A stretch of DNA of 64,000 nt from Schaalia sp. JY-X169 (GTDB lineage Bacteria; Actinomycetota; Actinomycetes; Actinomycetales; Actinomycetaceae): NCBI RefSeq assembly GCF_014069575.1, contig NZ_CP059675.1, positions 1,736,001 to 1,800,000 on the forward strand. Reading direction: 5' to 3'. Made by a program: the position numbers and the translations under genes. The notes beneath the pieces are model-generated. The model saw only the letters and a program-made list of their open reading frames with translations, was not told the origin of the DNA and did no database searches. Shown here one piece after another: positions 17,341 to 24,713 of the stretch (the first letter of the stretch is position 1; each line of letters starts with the position of its first letter).

Positions 17341-18158
17341 GCGTTCAGCAACTCATTTGAAATCCGCACAACCCAGTTACCAACTTCCGGGTCCGGGAGG
17401 ATCGCATCCGCACTGTAAAGAACCCGCGAAGGATCCGCCGACTCCTTGGTTGCCCGCCCAACAATGCGTTCCTGGAACATTGGATCATAGGAAACCAACT
17501 GCGGAACCACTACCACCTGGTCGGTTTGTTCAAGCATTTTGTTTATCGCATCCACCGTGGGCTTGCGGCTGTAATCAACCAGATGCCCGCACCACGCGTG
17601 GGTAGAGGCCACAACTCCCAAATCCTCCTCCGCGTGACGCCGGGTCTCTTCGAAGAATGCCGTCCACTCGTCATCGAACTCGGCACTGCCATAACCAACA
17701 AGCACCAGGCCCGTGCGGGTGTCATCCGAGGCCCGCTTCCCCAGCAACTTGTCGGCCCGACGGGCAAGGTTTGCCCTAACGAGCCCAGAGAAATCAAGTG
17801 TCGGAGAGAACTGAATGTCCGCTTTGGGGTGATACACCTCAATGTTTTCCGAAGCCAGCTGAGCCAAGAGCTTCGGATCATGGGATTGTCCACAAATCGC
17901 CGGAATGTCATCAAGGCTGTGGTCACTGACCGTGAGCAACAATGGAATGACAAGGACATCGGTGATCCCATCGGCGTCAAAGGCCTTGAGCTGCGTGGCG
18001 ATTGACGGCTCCGAGTACTCCATATAAGCAGTGCGAACTTGCGCCACCCCGGGGATGGCAAGTAAGTCGTCCGGCACCCAGCGTCCGGCACCCAACGTCG
18101 CCGATGTCGGCATATGTCGCCGATAAATCGCCAAAACAACGGCGATATATGTTGACAT
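17319..18158 (-). pseudogene. CbiX-type sirohydrochlorin chelatase, 5' end replaced by a dispersed repeat
   Basis: From about residue 30 onward the product matches two-domain CbiX chelatases: AIPGVAQVRTAYMEYSEPSI, then VIPLLLTVSDHS, and a second lobe starting LVLVGYGSAEFDDEW with VVPQLVSYDP. Such enzymes insert cobalt or iron into sirohydrochlorin. The expected first segment with its GHGS motif is missing. The first 25 or so codons are instead read from the inverted repeat at 18095-18172, with no ribosome site before the ATG. The gene has probably lost its promoter and N-terminus by rearrangement at the repeat. Its 3' end overlaps the RibD-like relic. Confidence 0.7.
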
Positions 18159-18172
18159 CGGCGACCTAGTGA
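18095..18172. repeat. GGCGACCT-family dispersed repeat, locus A (imperfect inverted repeat)
   Basis: Two arms of about 25 bases, GTCGCCGATGTCGGCATATG... and its near reverse complement ending TTGACATCGGCGAC, differ at only a few positions and are separated by about 19 bases. The right arm resembles the unit GGCGACCTATGCCGACATCG at the 49.8-kb and 57.9-kb loci. It forms the truncated 5' end of the CbiX-like gene. Confidence 0.7.
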
Positions 18173-18175
18173 CAA

Positions 18176-18571
18176 GCTCGAGACGAACCCTGGATAACGG
18201 TGCGCGGTTGGCGCGATTTCGTCCGTCATCACACCGTTATTCAAGCCAAACGCGCACCGTTACGCCAAACGCGCACCGTTACGCTCGGGGGCGGCGAGAT
18301 AGGGATAGCGGGATAGCGGCCCCAAACAGCACGACACCGCCCTGGACCAAATCGTCGAGCGGCTCGGCGTGTCCGGCGATCGCTACGACGCTGCAGGCAT
18401 GCGCGCCGTCGGCCGCTGACGCAAAGAAAAAGGGCCAGGCAGGACCCGCAACCAAGGGCGGACCCTGGCCACAAGTTCAAACCTGACCCATCTGGGGTGA
18501 TCGCGCTGCGCGCATCAACCCCTGCGTCGGCCTCGGAAGTGTGAGCAAGCTCCCACTTCTCTCAGCTCTCC
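18176..18571. other. Gene-poor stretch with short repeats and an ORF remnant
   Basis: No intact gene. At 18245-18281 there are two adjacent copies of GCCAAACGCGCACCGTTAC. From 18309 to 18420 the plus strand encodes a 37-codon stub ending LGVSGDRYDAAGMRAVGR that looks like a protein C-terminus but is not recognised. A terminator-like hairpin follows. Confidence 0.5.
18433..18470 (-). terminator. Rho-independent terminator-like hairpin on the minus strand
   Basis: Arms GGCCAGG / CCTGGCC enclose a G+C-rich loop; read on the minus strand the hairpin is followed by CTTTTTCTTT. No intact minus-strand gene now lies upstream of it, so it may be a leftover of a lost gene. Confidence 0.5.
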
Positions 18572-18610
18572 TTGGGGTTCCTGCGTAGAGAGTTTTCAAA
18601 CCCTACCCCG

Positions 18611-19030
18611 ATGCTGAAATCGTTGATATCCCGCTGGAAACGAGGCGTCTACCGGGTGTCTCAGCGGGTCGAGAACACCCCAATTCAGGACGTTCGAGGG
18701 GCCTGCGTCAGGAGGATTGGGAAACCTCAAACCTTTCTCACCCCCTCTGAAGTAGACCGCCTGGTCGACGATTACCTCGCTGGTCTCAGCGTCGGCTATC
18801 TCGCACAGAAGTATGGTGTGCACCGTGCAACAGTCTCGAAGCACCTCACCCGGAACAATGTCGTGCGCCGCCAGCACGGACTCACGATCGAGGATGCCGC
18901 TGAAGCAGTGAAACTGCACGGCGGCGGCATCTAGATACGCGCGATCGCCCGCACACTCGGCGCCGACCGAAAGCAGGTGCGCATCTCGCTAGTCACAGCT
19001 GGTGCAATTATCGCGAACGCTCGACCGTGA
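18611..19030 (+). pseudogene. Recombinase-type helix-turn-helix protein with an in-frame amber stop
   Basis: From the ATG at 18611 the frame encodes a basic N-terminus and the helix-turn-helix YLAGLSVGYLAQKYGVHRAT, as in the C-terminal domains of Hin-type resolvases and small HTH proteins of actinobacterial mobile elements. TAG at 18932-18934 interrupts a second helix-turn-helix-like segment: the frame continues IRAIARTLGADRKQVRIS and ends at a TGA at 19028. One base change would restore the full 139-codon frame. Probably a remnant of a mobile element. Confidence 0.65.
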
Positions 19031-19199
19031 ATTGAGATGAAGCCCCCACGACAAGCACACAGTCACGCTCGGGTCTGATGCTCGTTCAGGTGAGAGTGGA
19101 AATAAAACTGTAGGTCAGGTCACAAGTGAGCCCATATCCCTTTGCTCCCCGGCTTCGCATGACTTTGCCCGATCACTGAACTTGTGCTGGCCTCACATA

Positions 19200-19217
19200 G
19201 ATACCCCTGGTAGTATC
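19200..19217. promoter_or_regulatory. Metal-regulator-like inverted repeat before the DUF2202 gene
   Basis: GATAC-CCCTGGTA-GTATC lies 39 bases before the start of the DUF2202 lipoprotein gene. It recalls CsoR-family or MerR-family sites in length and arms but is less perfect than the two ATACCC palindromes near 9.0 and 11.9 kb. Confidence 0.35.
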
Positions 19218-19255
19218 AGGACACGCATTACGATCACACAGTTTGGGGTTTCGAA

Positions 19256-19897
19256 ATGATCAGGCAGTTCGCCCTTCTCGCAACAACCGCCCTGATGATA
19301 GGACTGGCTGGATGCACGACAGTCGCACCAGTCACAGAGAACGCCGACACGCCAGCCACGACGGAGGCCCCAGCCGAGAGCACGGTGGAGGAGAGCGCCG
19401 AGCGGGATTCCCCGGAAAGCGTGACTCTTCCGGAGGCTCCCCCTGCAGGCACCGACGCAGCGATCGCCTGGGAGGCTTTGATGGGCCCCGACGGCGAGTA
19501 CCATGCCTCCGCGAGTTATCTCGCAGTCATCGAGAAATTCGGTGAAGTCGAACCTTATGTTTCGATCCGAGCTGCGGAGGATCGACACAGCAGCGCGCTC
19601 GTCAGACAGTTGGAACGGCTTGGCATCGAGGTTCCCGAAAACCCTTACCTCGGGAGGCTCCAGGCCCCCTCAGATCTAACGACGGCCGCCCGGGCGTGGG
19701 CCGACGGAGAAGTCGCGAACATTGCCATGTACGACACCCTCCTCGCTCAGACGGATGATGCCGCGCTGTTCCGTGTGCTCACCAATCTTCGCCGCGCTTC
19801 AGCCGATGTCCATTTGCCAGCGTTTCAGGCAGCCGCCGAGCAAGGTGGAACACTCACCCCGGAGCAAATGGCCGAGTTTCAGACCGGACGACCTTAG
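19256..19897 (+). CDS. DUF2202 ferritin-like lipoprotein
   Basis: 213 residues. A signal peptide ends in the lipobox GLAGC, followed by a Thr/Glu/Ala-rich linker to about residue 70. The rest is a helical DUF2202 domain: SYLAVIEKFGEVEPYVSIRAAEDRHSSALVRQLERLGIEVP. The Glu and Glu-x-x-His residues are placed as in ferritin-like di-metal helices. Such proteins are surface or periplasmic and suspected to bind iron or copper; no reaction is established. The start follows GGGG by seven bases. The stop overlaps the convergent small gene by four bases. Confidence 0.8.
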   Translation: MIRQFALLATTALMIGLAGCTTVAPVTENADTPATTEAPAESTVEESAERDSPESVTLPEAPPAGTDAAIAWEALMGPDGEYHASASYLAVIEKFGEVEPYVSIRAAEDRHSSALVRQLERLGIEVPENPYLGRLQAPSDLTTAARAWADGEVANIAMYDTLLAQTDDAALFRVLTNLRRASADVHLPAFQAAAEQGGTLTPEQMAEFQTGRP

Positions 19898-20238
19898 GGC
19901 CGATCATCCCCGGATTCATGACTGACACGCAGCCTGAACTCCGCAAGCGCATCAACCCCTCCGGTCGTATACGCGAGCCAATCGCTTCCCGCACCACGTG
20001 ACTGCAGTTCCGCGAGGCGCTCCTGCCAGACGGCACCCAATGCCAGCGACGCTTCTTCGGTGGCGCCCTGGGACTTCAGCTCGCGCAGCGCAGCCCATCG
20101 TCCCTCAGCATATTTCAGTGCGGGAACGGGCACACCTGACTTCGTGAAACTGCACACCGAGGCGCCGCCTGAGGCCTGCTCCATCGCGCCCATCGCCTCG
20201 GCAAGCAGTTCGCGCAGCACTCCCTCCGCGGTCGTCAT
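19894..20238 (-). CDS. Hypothetical protein, 114 residues
   Basis: Starts at the ATG at 20238 behind GAGGGGTGGG. It is acidic and alanine-rich, predicted soluble and helical (AEGVLRELLAEAMGAMEQAS, later ALGAVWQERLAELQSRG), with no signal peptide and one cysteine. I do not recognise the family. It is divergent from the permease gene at the left edge of the probable mobile region, so it may be cargo. Confidence 0.55.
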   Translation of the reverse strand: MTTAEGVLRELLAEAMGAMEQASGGASVCSFTKSGVPVPALKYAEGRWAALRELKSQGATEEASLALGAVWQERLAELQSRGAGSDWLAYTTGGVDALAEFRLRVSHESGDDRP

Positions 20239-20385
20239 CAGTTCCCACCCCTCACGCAGCCTGTAACTCAACAGTACGCTGTGAGACTGCCGCGCCCCGT
20301 GCAGCACCCGACGAGAACTCAATCACCACACGCCCCGACTCACATCGAATATTATCAATGCAAGCACGAACTCCGGGAGGCACGC

Positions 20386-21453
20386 ATGACGGTCGACAGT
20401 GCGCGCCCGACGCGATCCGCGTCACCCCGAGACGACCTGAAGGTTTGGGCACTACTTGTGGTCCTGGCAGCAGTTTGGGGCGTGGTGTTTGCCGTGAACG
20501 AGGTGCTGTGGCCGTGGCTGCTTGGCGACCTCTTCCGGGTAGATCTCGCATCCACACTCGGCGCGGCCCTTGAGTTCTTTCTCTACGACACCGTCAAAAT
20601 CACCTTGCTGCTCGTGGGGCTCCTGTTCCTCGTGGGCCTCGTGAACACGCAGATCTCACCAGAGAGGGTGCGCGGGGTGCTCACCGGCAAGGGGCTCTTC
20701 GTGGGCATCCTGCTGGCGGTGGCGCTCGGGGCAATCACCCCGTTCTGCTCGTGCAGTTCGATCCCGATCTTCATCGGCCTCGTCGCCGCGGGCGTTCCCC
20801 TCGCCGTGACCCTCGCCTTCCTCGTCTCCTCCCCACTCATTAGCGAGACAGGCATCATCCTGATGGGCGGCACCTTCGGGTGGGACATCGCCGCAGGCTG
20901 GGCCCTCGCCGGTGCGACCGTCTCGATCACGGTCGGACTGGTGCTGTCGCGTTTCAAACTTGACCAGTGGATCGAGCCCTTCGTCTTCACCAGCCGCACC
21001 ACGCAGCTCGCAACCGCTCAGAAGAGGCCCAGCATGCGTGACAGGGTGGACGCTTCATGGGCGGAGACCCGGCAGATAATCGTAAAGATCCTCCCCTACC
21101 TGGTGCTCGGCGTGCTCATCGGTGCCGCGATTCACGGGTGGGTGCCCGACGAGTTTTTCGCCGAGGTCGCGGGCCCCGAGAATCCGTTCTCGCTCCTCAT
21201 CGCCACATTTGCCGGGGCCCCGCTCTATGCGAACCCGGCAGCGGTCGTGCCGCTCGCCTCAGCGCTCTTCACGAAGGGTGTCGCACTCGGTACCACGATG
21301 GCGTTCATGATGAGCCTCGTCGCGCTCTCCATCCCCTCACTCATCATGCTGCGCCGGGTCATGAAGTGGCCGCTGCTGGCGCTCTTCACCGGGATCGTGC
21401 TCGCCGCGATCTTCCTCATCGGCTTCATCTTCAACCTCATCCCGATCGCCTGA
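20386..21453 (+). CDS. Permease of the ArsP/DUF318 type
   Basis: 355 residues from the ATG at 20386 with GGGAGG five bases before. About eight membrane helices. The family motif TPFCSCSSIPIFIGL is present, as is the second repeat AGAPLYANPAAVVPL. Members export organoarsenicals (ArsP) or are linked with other metals and thiol stress. Here it is followed by a small thioredoxin-like gene, a common pair, and then by arsC fragments, which favours an arsenic role. A T-rich stretch with ATCGAATATTATCAAT upstream may be an ArsR-type site. Confidence 0.85.
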   Translation: MTVDSARPTRSASPRDDLKVWALLVVLAAVWGVVFAVNEVLWPWLLGDLFRVDLASTLGAALEFFLYDTVKITLLLVGLLFLVGLVNTQISPERVRGVLTGKGLFVGILLAVALGAITPFCSCSSIPIFIGLVAAGVPLAVTLAFLVSSPLISETGIILMGGTFGWDIAAGWALAGATVSITVGLVLSRFKLDQWIEPFVFTSRTTQLATAQKRPSMRDRVDASWAETRQIIVKILPYLVLGVLIGAAIHGWVPDEFFAEVAGPENPFSLLIATFAGAPLYANPAAVVPLASALFTKGVALGTTMAFMMSLVALSIPSLIMLRRVMKWPLLALFTGIVLAAIFLIGFIFNLIPIA

Positions 21454-21514
21454 TAGCCGCCCGAAGGCCATCGCGCCGACTGGCTGGCAGATCCACCCTC
21501 GAAAGGCCACGCAC

Positions 21515-21754
21515 ATGGACATCAAGATTCTCGGCCCCGGCTGCCGCAACTGCGCCACACTCGAGAAGCGCACCCATGAGGCTCTCGCTGAACTCGGGCG
21601 AGACGCCACCGTCACCAAGGTGACCGACTACGCCGAGATCGCCGCATACGGGGTCATGCAGACCCCCGCGCTCGTGATCGACGAGCAGGTCGTGGTCTCG
21701 GGCAAGGTCCCCGTGACGCGGGCGCTGCGCGAACTCATTGAGGCGGCCGGGTAA
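21515..21754 (+). CDS. Small thioredoxin-like redox protein
   Basis: 79 residues with the active site GPGCRNCATLEK (CxxC) at residues 10-13 and the cis-proline segment GVMQTPALVIDEQVV. It matches the MTH895/TM0996 group of small redox-active disulfide proteins. These often accompany DUF318 permeases, as here, and may reduce the substrate or the permease cysteines. The start follows GAAAGG. Confidence 0.88.
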   Translation: MDIKILGPGCRNCATLEKRTHEALAELGRDATVTKVTDYAEIAAYGVMQTPALVIDEQVVVSGKVPVTRALRELIEAAG

Positions 21755-21805
21755 TGGCGACACCTCGCGACCGACGTGTGCTCAATCATTCCCGGGGTCC
21801 GCTAA

Positions 21806-21919
21806 GAAGACTGGGCAGTGGGCGATCCCGCCCTCGCCTCCACCGACGAACTCGCTGAGATACGCGAAGATATCGCAGGCCGCGTGCGTACACTGCTCAA
21901 CTCCCTCGCCTCAGACTGA
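21806..21919 (+). pseudogene. arsC fragment (C-terminal end)
   Basis: The frame reads DWAVGDPALASTDELAEIRE and on to LLNSLASD before TGA. This matches the C-terminal end of actinobacterial phosphatase-fold arsenate reductases (DWxxxDPA...). The front of the gene is gone; a TAA precedes the fragment. Confidence 0.6.
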
Positions 21920-22060
21920 AAGTGCAACCCAGACAAGACTACCGAACACCAGCCCACCGTACCCTTCGATTGCGTCCACAACGCGGGTCGTTCCCAAATG
22001 ACTGCCGGTTGGCTGCGCGATCTCCCGGAGAGTCTGCCCAAAGCACGTCACCATACATGA
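21920..22060 (+). pseudogene. arsC fragment (N-terminal end)
   Basis: Directly after the previous fragment, in the same frame, the sequence reads HQPTVPFDCVHNAGRSQMTA, the P-loop start of another ArsC. It loses similarity after about 20 more residues (GWLRDLPESL) and stops at 22058. With the preceding fragment, this shows that two arsC genes once stood here and were deleted into each other. Confidence 0.6.
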
Positions 22061-22094
22061 AGGGGGCAGCAACCGATCTGGTTCCTGCCCCCTT
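22060..22094 (-). terminator. Hairpin at the end of the FAD-oxidoreductase relic
   Basis: Perfect ten-base arms AAGGGGGCAG / CTGCCCCCTT with a 15-base loop, lying 14 bases beyond the minus-strand stop of the oxidoreductase relic. No clear U-tract follows. Confidence 0.45.
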
Positions 22095-22107
22095 GGTCGT
22101 TCAGGAT

Positions 22108-22811
22108 TCAGCAGCAGGTCGAGGACGCCGTTCCGACCTGAACAAGCTGCGGTGCTGGCGCACAGCAGGACCCGCCAGCCGATTCCTCTGCAGGTGCGTC
22201 GAAGAGGCCGGCACCGCCGCACACTCCGGTATCTGGCAGAACAAGATCAACCCGCGCAGCCGCTGCGGTGTCACCTGCGATCGCCGCCACCACGCTGCGC
22301 ACTTGTTCGAAGCCGGTGAGAGCGAGAAACGTCGGGGCGCGACCGTACGACTTCGCACCCACGATGCAGAAGCCCGACTCCGGCTGGGCAAGATCTGCCG
22401 CACCAGTAGCGCGCACGGATCCACAGGAATGCAGGTTCGGGTCGACTTCAAGCGCGACCTTCGAGGGGGCCTGCAACCGCACATCGAGGTCGAGTCGAAT
22501 CTCGGAGAGGAAGGACAGGTCAGGCCGGAACCCGGCTGCAACAAACACCTTGGCCGCACGGTCAAGGTGACGGCCGTCCTCTGCCGCAAGCTCAGCTTGG
22601 CCTTCACGCATCAGGATCTGTTCCGTGCGAAAACCAGCGACGAGGTCGACAATTCCGTCCTCGACGGCCTGCTTTGCCCGCTGCCCCAGCGCGCCGCGTT
22701 CGGGCAGCTCGTCTTCACTGCCCCCGCCGAATGTGTTCCCGACGGTGCCGCGCCGCAGCACCCAGGTGATGCGTGTATCTGGGTTGCGCTTCGCGACACG
22801 GGTGAGGGGCC
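22108..22811 (-). pseudogene. FAD-dependent oxidoreductase of ars clusters, 5' part lost at an IS
   Basis: The remaining 230 codons cover the C-terminal half of a flavoprotein: RVAKRNPDTRITWVLRRG, AAKVFVAAGFRPDLSFLSEI, SVRATGAADLAQPESGFCIVG, and a Cys-rich tail GGSCCAP ... STCC. Flavoproteins of this form accompany arsenic genes in actinobacteria and are thought to help reduce or methylate arsenicals; the exact reaction is uncertain. The FAD-binding N-terminus is absent because the gene is cut at the left end of the IS3-family insertion. The tail cysteines fit metalloid contact. Confidence 0.65.
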
Positions 22812-22845
22812 TTGACCCTTGATTTTGGACATCTTGTTCACATAG

Positions 22846-23757
22846 TTATGCCGCGCTCTGAAGCATATCCGCCTCACGCCGCTCGTACTCGTTTGGTGCA
22901 ATATTCCCGATCGCTGAATGCCTCCGCCTGGTGTTGTAGCGGTTCGCCCATCTGAACACCGCCCGATACGCACTCGCCTGATCAGCAAACGCGGCCCGCC
23001 CCTCAAGGAGCTCACGCTTGAGTGCCGCGTTGAACGATTCCGCAAGCGCGTTATCGGCAGACGAACCTACCTGCCCCATCGACTGGCGCACCCCGTACTG
23101 TGTACACAGCTGCCCATACGCTTTCGAGGTGTAGACCGAGCCGTGGTCGCTGTGAAACACAGCCTCTTGAAGACAGCCGCCACGCGCACGCCACGCAGCC
23201 GTGAGCGCATCAGTAACAAGTTCGGTGCGCATATGATCGGCCATCGACCAACCCGCAAGCTTGCGCGACCCCAAATCGATACAGGTCGCGAGATACAAGT
23301 TCGTGCCATCTTTAATCGGCAGATAAGTGATATCGCCCACATAGCGGCGCCCCGACTCGCCGGTACTGAAGTCACGATCCAGTAGATCAGGGAACTTCTC
23401 GTCGCTCTGCTCAGCGATCGTGGTCCTCACCCGACGCCGCAGCCGTATCCCTACAAGTTGATGCTCACGCATCACCCTGGCAACTCGCTTGTGGTTCACC
23501 CGTTCACCAGCAGACACCCCATCGTTAAGTTCGGCAGTGACTCGCGGCGCACCATACGCACGATCACCACCTTGTTCCGTGTCCTGCAATCTCCGAATAC
23601 GAGCCGCCAACTCATCGTCGGCCGCAGCCCTCGCAGCTCGTCCTGCAGCGGCGTTGAGCCAGGCATAGAACGAGGACCTCGCGACGTCGATAACTTCACA
23701 CAACCGCTTCACGCCCCAGACGTGCTTATGGTCTTCAACGAACTGGAAGCGGCTCAC
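22846..23757 (-). CDS. IS3-family transposase OrfB (DDE catalytic subunit)
   Basis: 303 residues. After an HTH_21 region (RVARVMREHQLVGIRLRRR) comes the integrase core with RRYVGDITYLPIKDG (first Asp), FHSDHGSVYTS (second Asp) and ADNALAESFNAALKRELLEG (Glu). All three catalytic acids are present, so it looks active. The GTG start overlaps the orfA stop by four bases, and it may also be made as an OrfAB fusion by frameshifting. Confidence 0.92.
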   Translation of the reverse strand: MSRFQFVEDHKHVWGVKRLCEVIDVARSSFYAWLNAAAGRAARAAADDELAARIRRLQDTEQGGDRAYGAPRVTAELNDGVSAGERVNHKRVARVMREHQLVGIRLRRRVRTTIAEQSDEKFPDLLDRDFSTGESGRRYVGDITYLPIKDGTNLYLATCIDLGSRKLAGWSMADHMRTELVTDALTAAWRARGGCLQEAVFHSDHGSVYTSKAYGQLCTQYGVRQSMGQVGSSADNALAESFNAALKRELLEGRAAFADQASAYRAVFRWANRYNTRRRHSAIGNIAPNEYERREADMLQSAA

Positions 23758-24080
23758 CAGTTCGTCTCTCCCGCGAAATATTTGGCCGCCTGACGCAGGA
23801 TGTCACGCTCGGTGGTGAGCTTCCTAGTTTCGGCTTTCGCTGCCGCCAGCTGGGCCTCTAAGCGGCGAATCGTGAATTCTGGTGTGTCAGCACCTGTGGT
23901 GGTTGCTGTCGGCGTAGCAGGGGCTCGTTGCCCGGTCCCGTATTTCGCGACCCACGTGTCCAGGGCACTGCGAGAGATCCCAAGGTCTGTTGCAATCTCC
24001 TGCATCGTCTGCTCAGGGGTGGATTCGTAGAGGTCGACCGCTTTGCGCCGGAATTCCTCGGGGTAGTAGTTCTTTGCCAT
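23754..24080 (-). CDS. IS3-family transposase OrfA (HTH subunit)
   Basis: 108 residues starting MAKNYYPEEFRRKAVDLYES. The helix-turn-helix (TMQEIATDLGISRSALDTWV) binds the terminal repeats, and the leucine-rich C-terminal helix (RRLEAQLAAAKAETRKLTTE) mediates pairing. It appears complete, in line with an intact IS. Confidence 0.92.
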   Translation of the reverse strand: MAKNYYPEEFRRKAVDLYESTPEQTMQEIATDLGISRSALDTWVAKYGTGQRAPATPTATTTGADTPEFTIRRLEAQLAAAKAETRKLTTERDILRQAAKYFAGETNW

Positions 24081-24148
24081 CTCTTAGATTCTCGCTCTCT
24101 TCCAACAGGAATGCAGGAAATCACGTGTCCAAGAACAAGGGGTAAGCC

Positions 24149-24588
24149 CCGTCAGCGAATGGCCCCGATCGATGGTGTACCCCGGGTTTCTGGCACCTCT
24201 ACTGTTATCGACGGGAATCCAACGCTCGTTCTCGCTGCTGTGCACTCCTATGCGCTCGGACCAGGCCGCCCGCGATATTCGGAAGAAGAAGACCGAATAC
24301 ATTTCGGACGCTCACCAGCGCCAACGCATCGGTCAGATCGAGGACGCGTCACAAACAGCAGAGTTTCATGATGTGCTGCAACAAGAGGCTGATCTCACCG
24401 CTGGCCACGGCGTGCTCCGCTACACCGGCCTAGTCAGCGTGTCTGCAACGACCGCGGAAGAACTTGATGCTGCTGTCGCCGCGATCGAGCAGGCCGCGAT
24501 CCAGGCGTCCTGTGAAACCCGGCTACTCGTTGGGCAACAGGCTCAAGCATTCACTGCTGCGGCATTGCCCTTGTGCCGCAACGTTTGA
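24149..24588 (+). pseudogene. SCO6880-family conjugation protein, 5'-truncated
   Basis: The frame is open from the right edge of the IS: SEWPRSMVYPGFLAPLLLST, then RDIRKKKTEYISDAHQRQR, GHGVLRYTGLVSVSA and a natural-looking end QAQAFTAAALPLCRNV. These are features of the C-terminal part of SCO6880-type proteins of actinobacterial conjugative elements, which are about 490 residues long. Only some 146 remain. In such elements the gene precedes the VirB4-like gene, as here. Confidence 0.75.
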
Positions 24589-24652
24589 AAACTGAGCATT
24601 GGGCATGGTTCATCCAGAATCCTTATAGCAATCATTTTCATTACTCACAGTG

Positions 24653-24703
24653 TGCACACCACGCAACGGGAACCGCATGGTGCCTGTCGTTGCGTGGTGT
24701 GCA
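24653..24703. terminator. Hairpin between convergent genes
   Basis: Perfect 16-base arms, TGCACACCACGCAACG (24653-24668) and its complement (24688-24703), sit between the ends of the SCO6880-like fragment (+) and the MMPL gene (-). Probably a two-way terminator. The adjoining A/T-rich stretch at 24625-24645 includes AATCATTTTCATTA, loosely like half of a Zur/Fur box. Confidence 0.7.
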
Positions 24704-24713
24704 TCACCTGAGG

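Larger units (their letters stand above)
22812..24145 (-). mobile_element. IS3-family insertion sequence
   Basis: About 1.33 kb. The ends are imperfect inverted repeats, TTGACCCTTGATTTTGGACA on the left and TTACCCCTTGTTCTTGGACA read inward from the right. GCC flanks both sides and may be the 3-base target duplication. It carries overlapping orfA and orfB. The two flanks belong to different genes (flavoprotein on the left, SCO6880-like on the right), so either the junction pre-dated the insertion or the IS removed neighbouring DNA. Confidence 0.85.

Noticed and set aside
21922-22815. A 297-codon plus-strand frame
   Set aside because: It is antisense to the FAD-oxidoreductase relic and to part of the arsC fragment and resembles no protein.
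24144-24157. A match to the tRNA-His 3' end (AAGCCCCGTCAGC) as a possible attachment site
   Set aside because: It is inverted relative to the tRNA copy, so it cannot be a direct-repeat attachment site, and it spans the IS edge.
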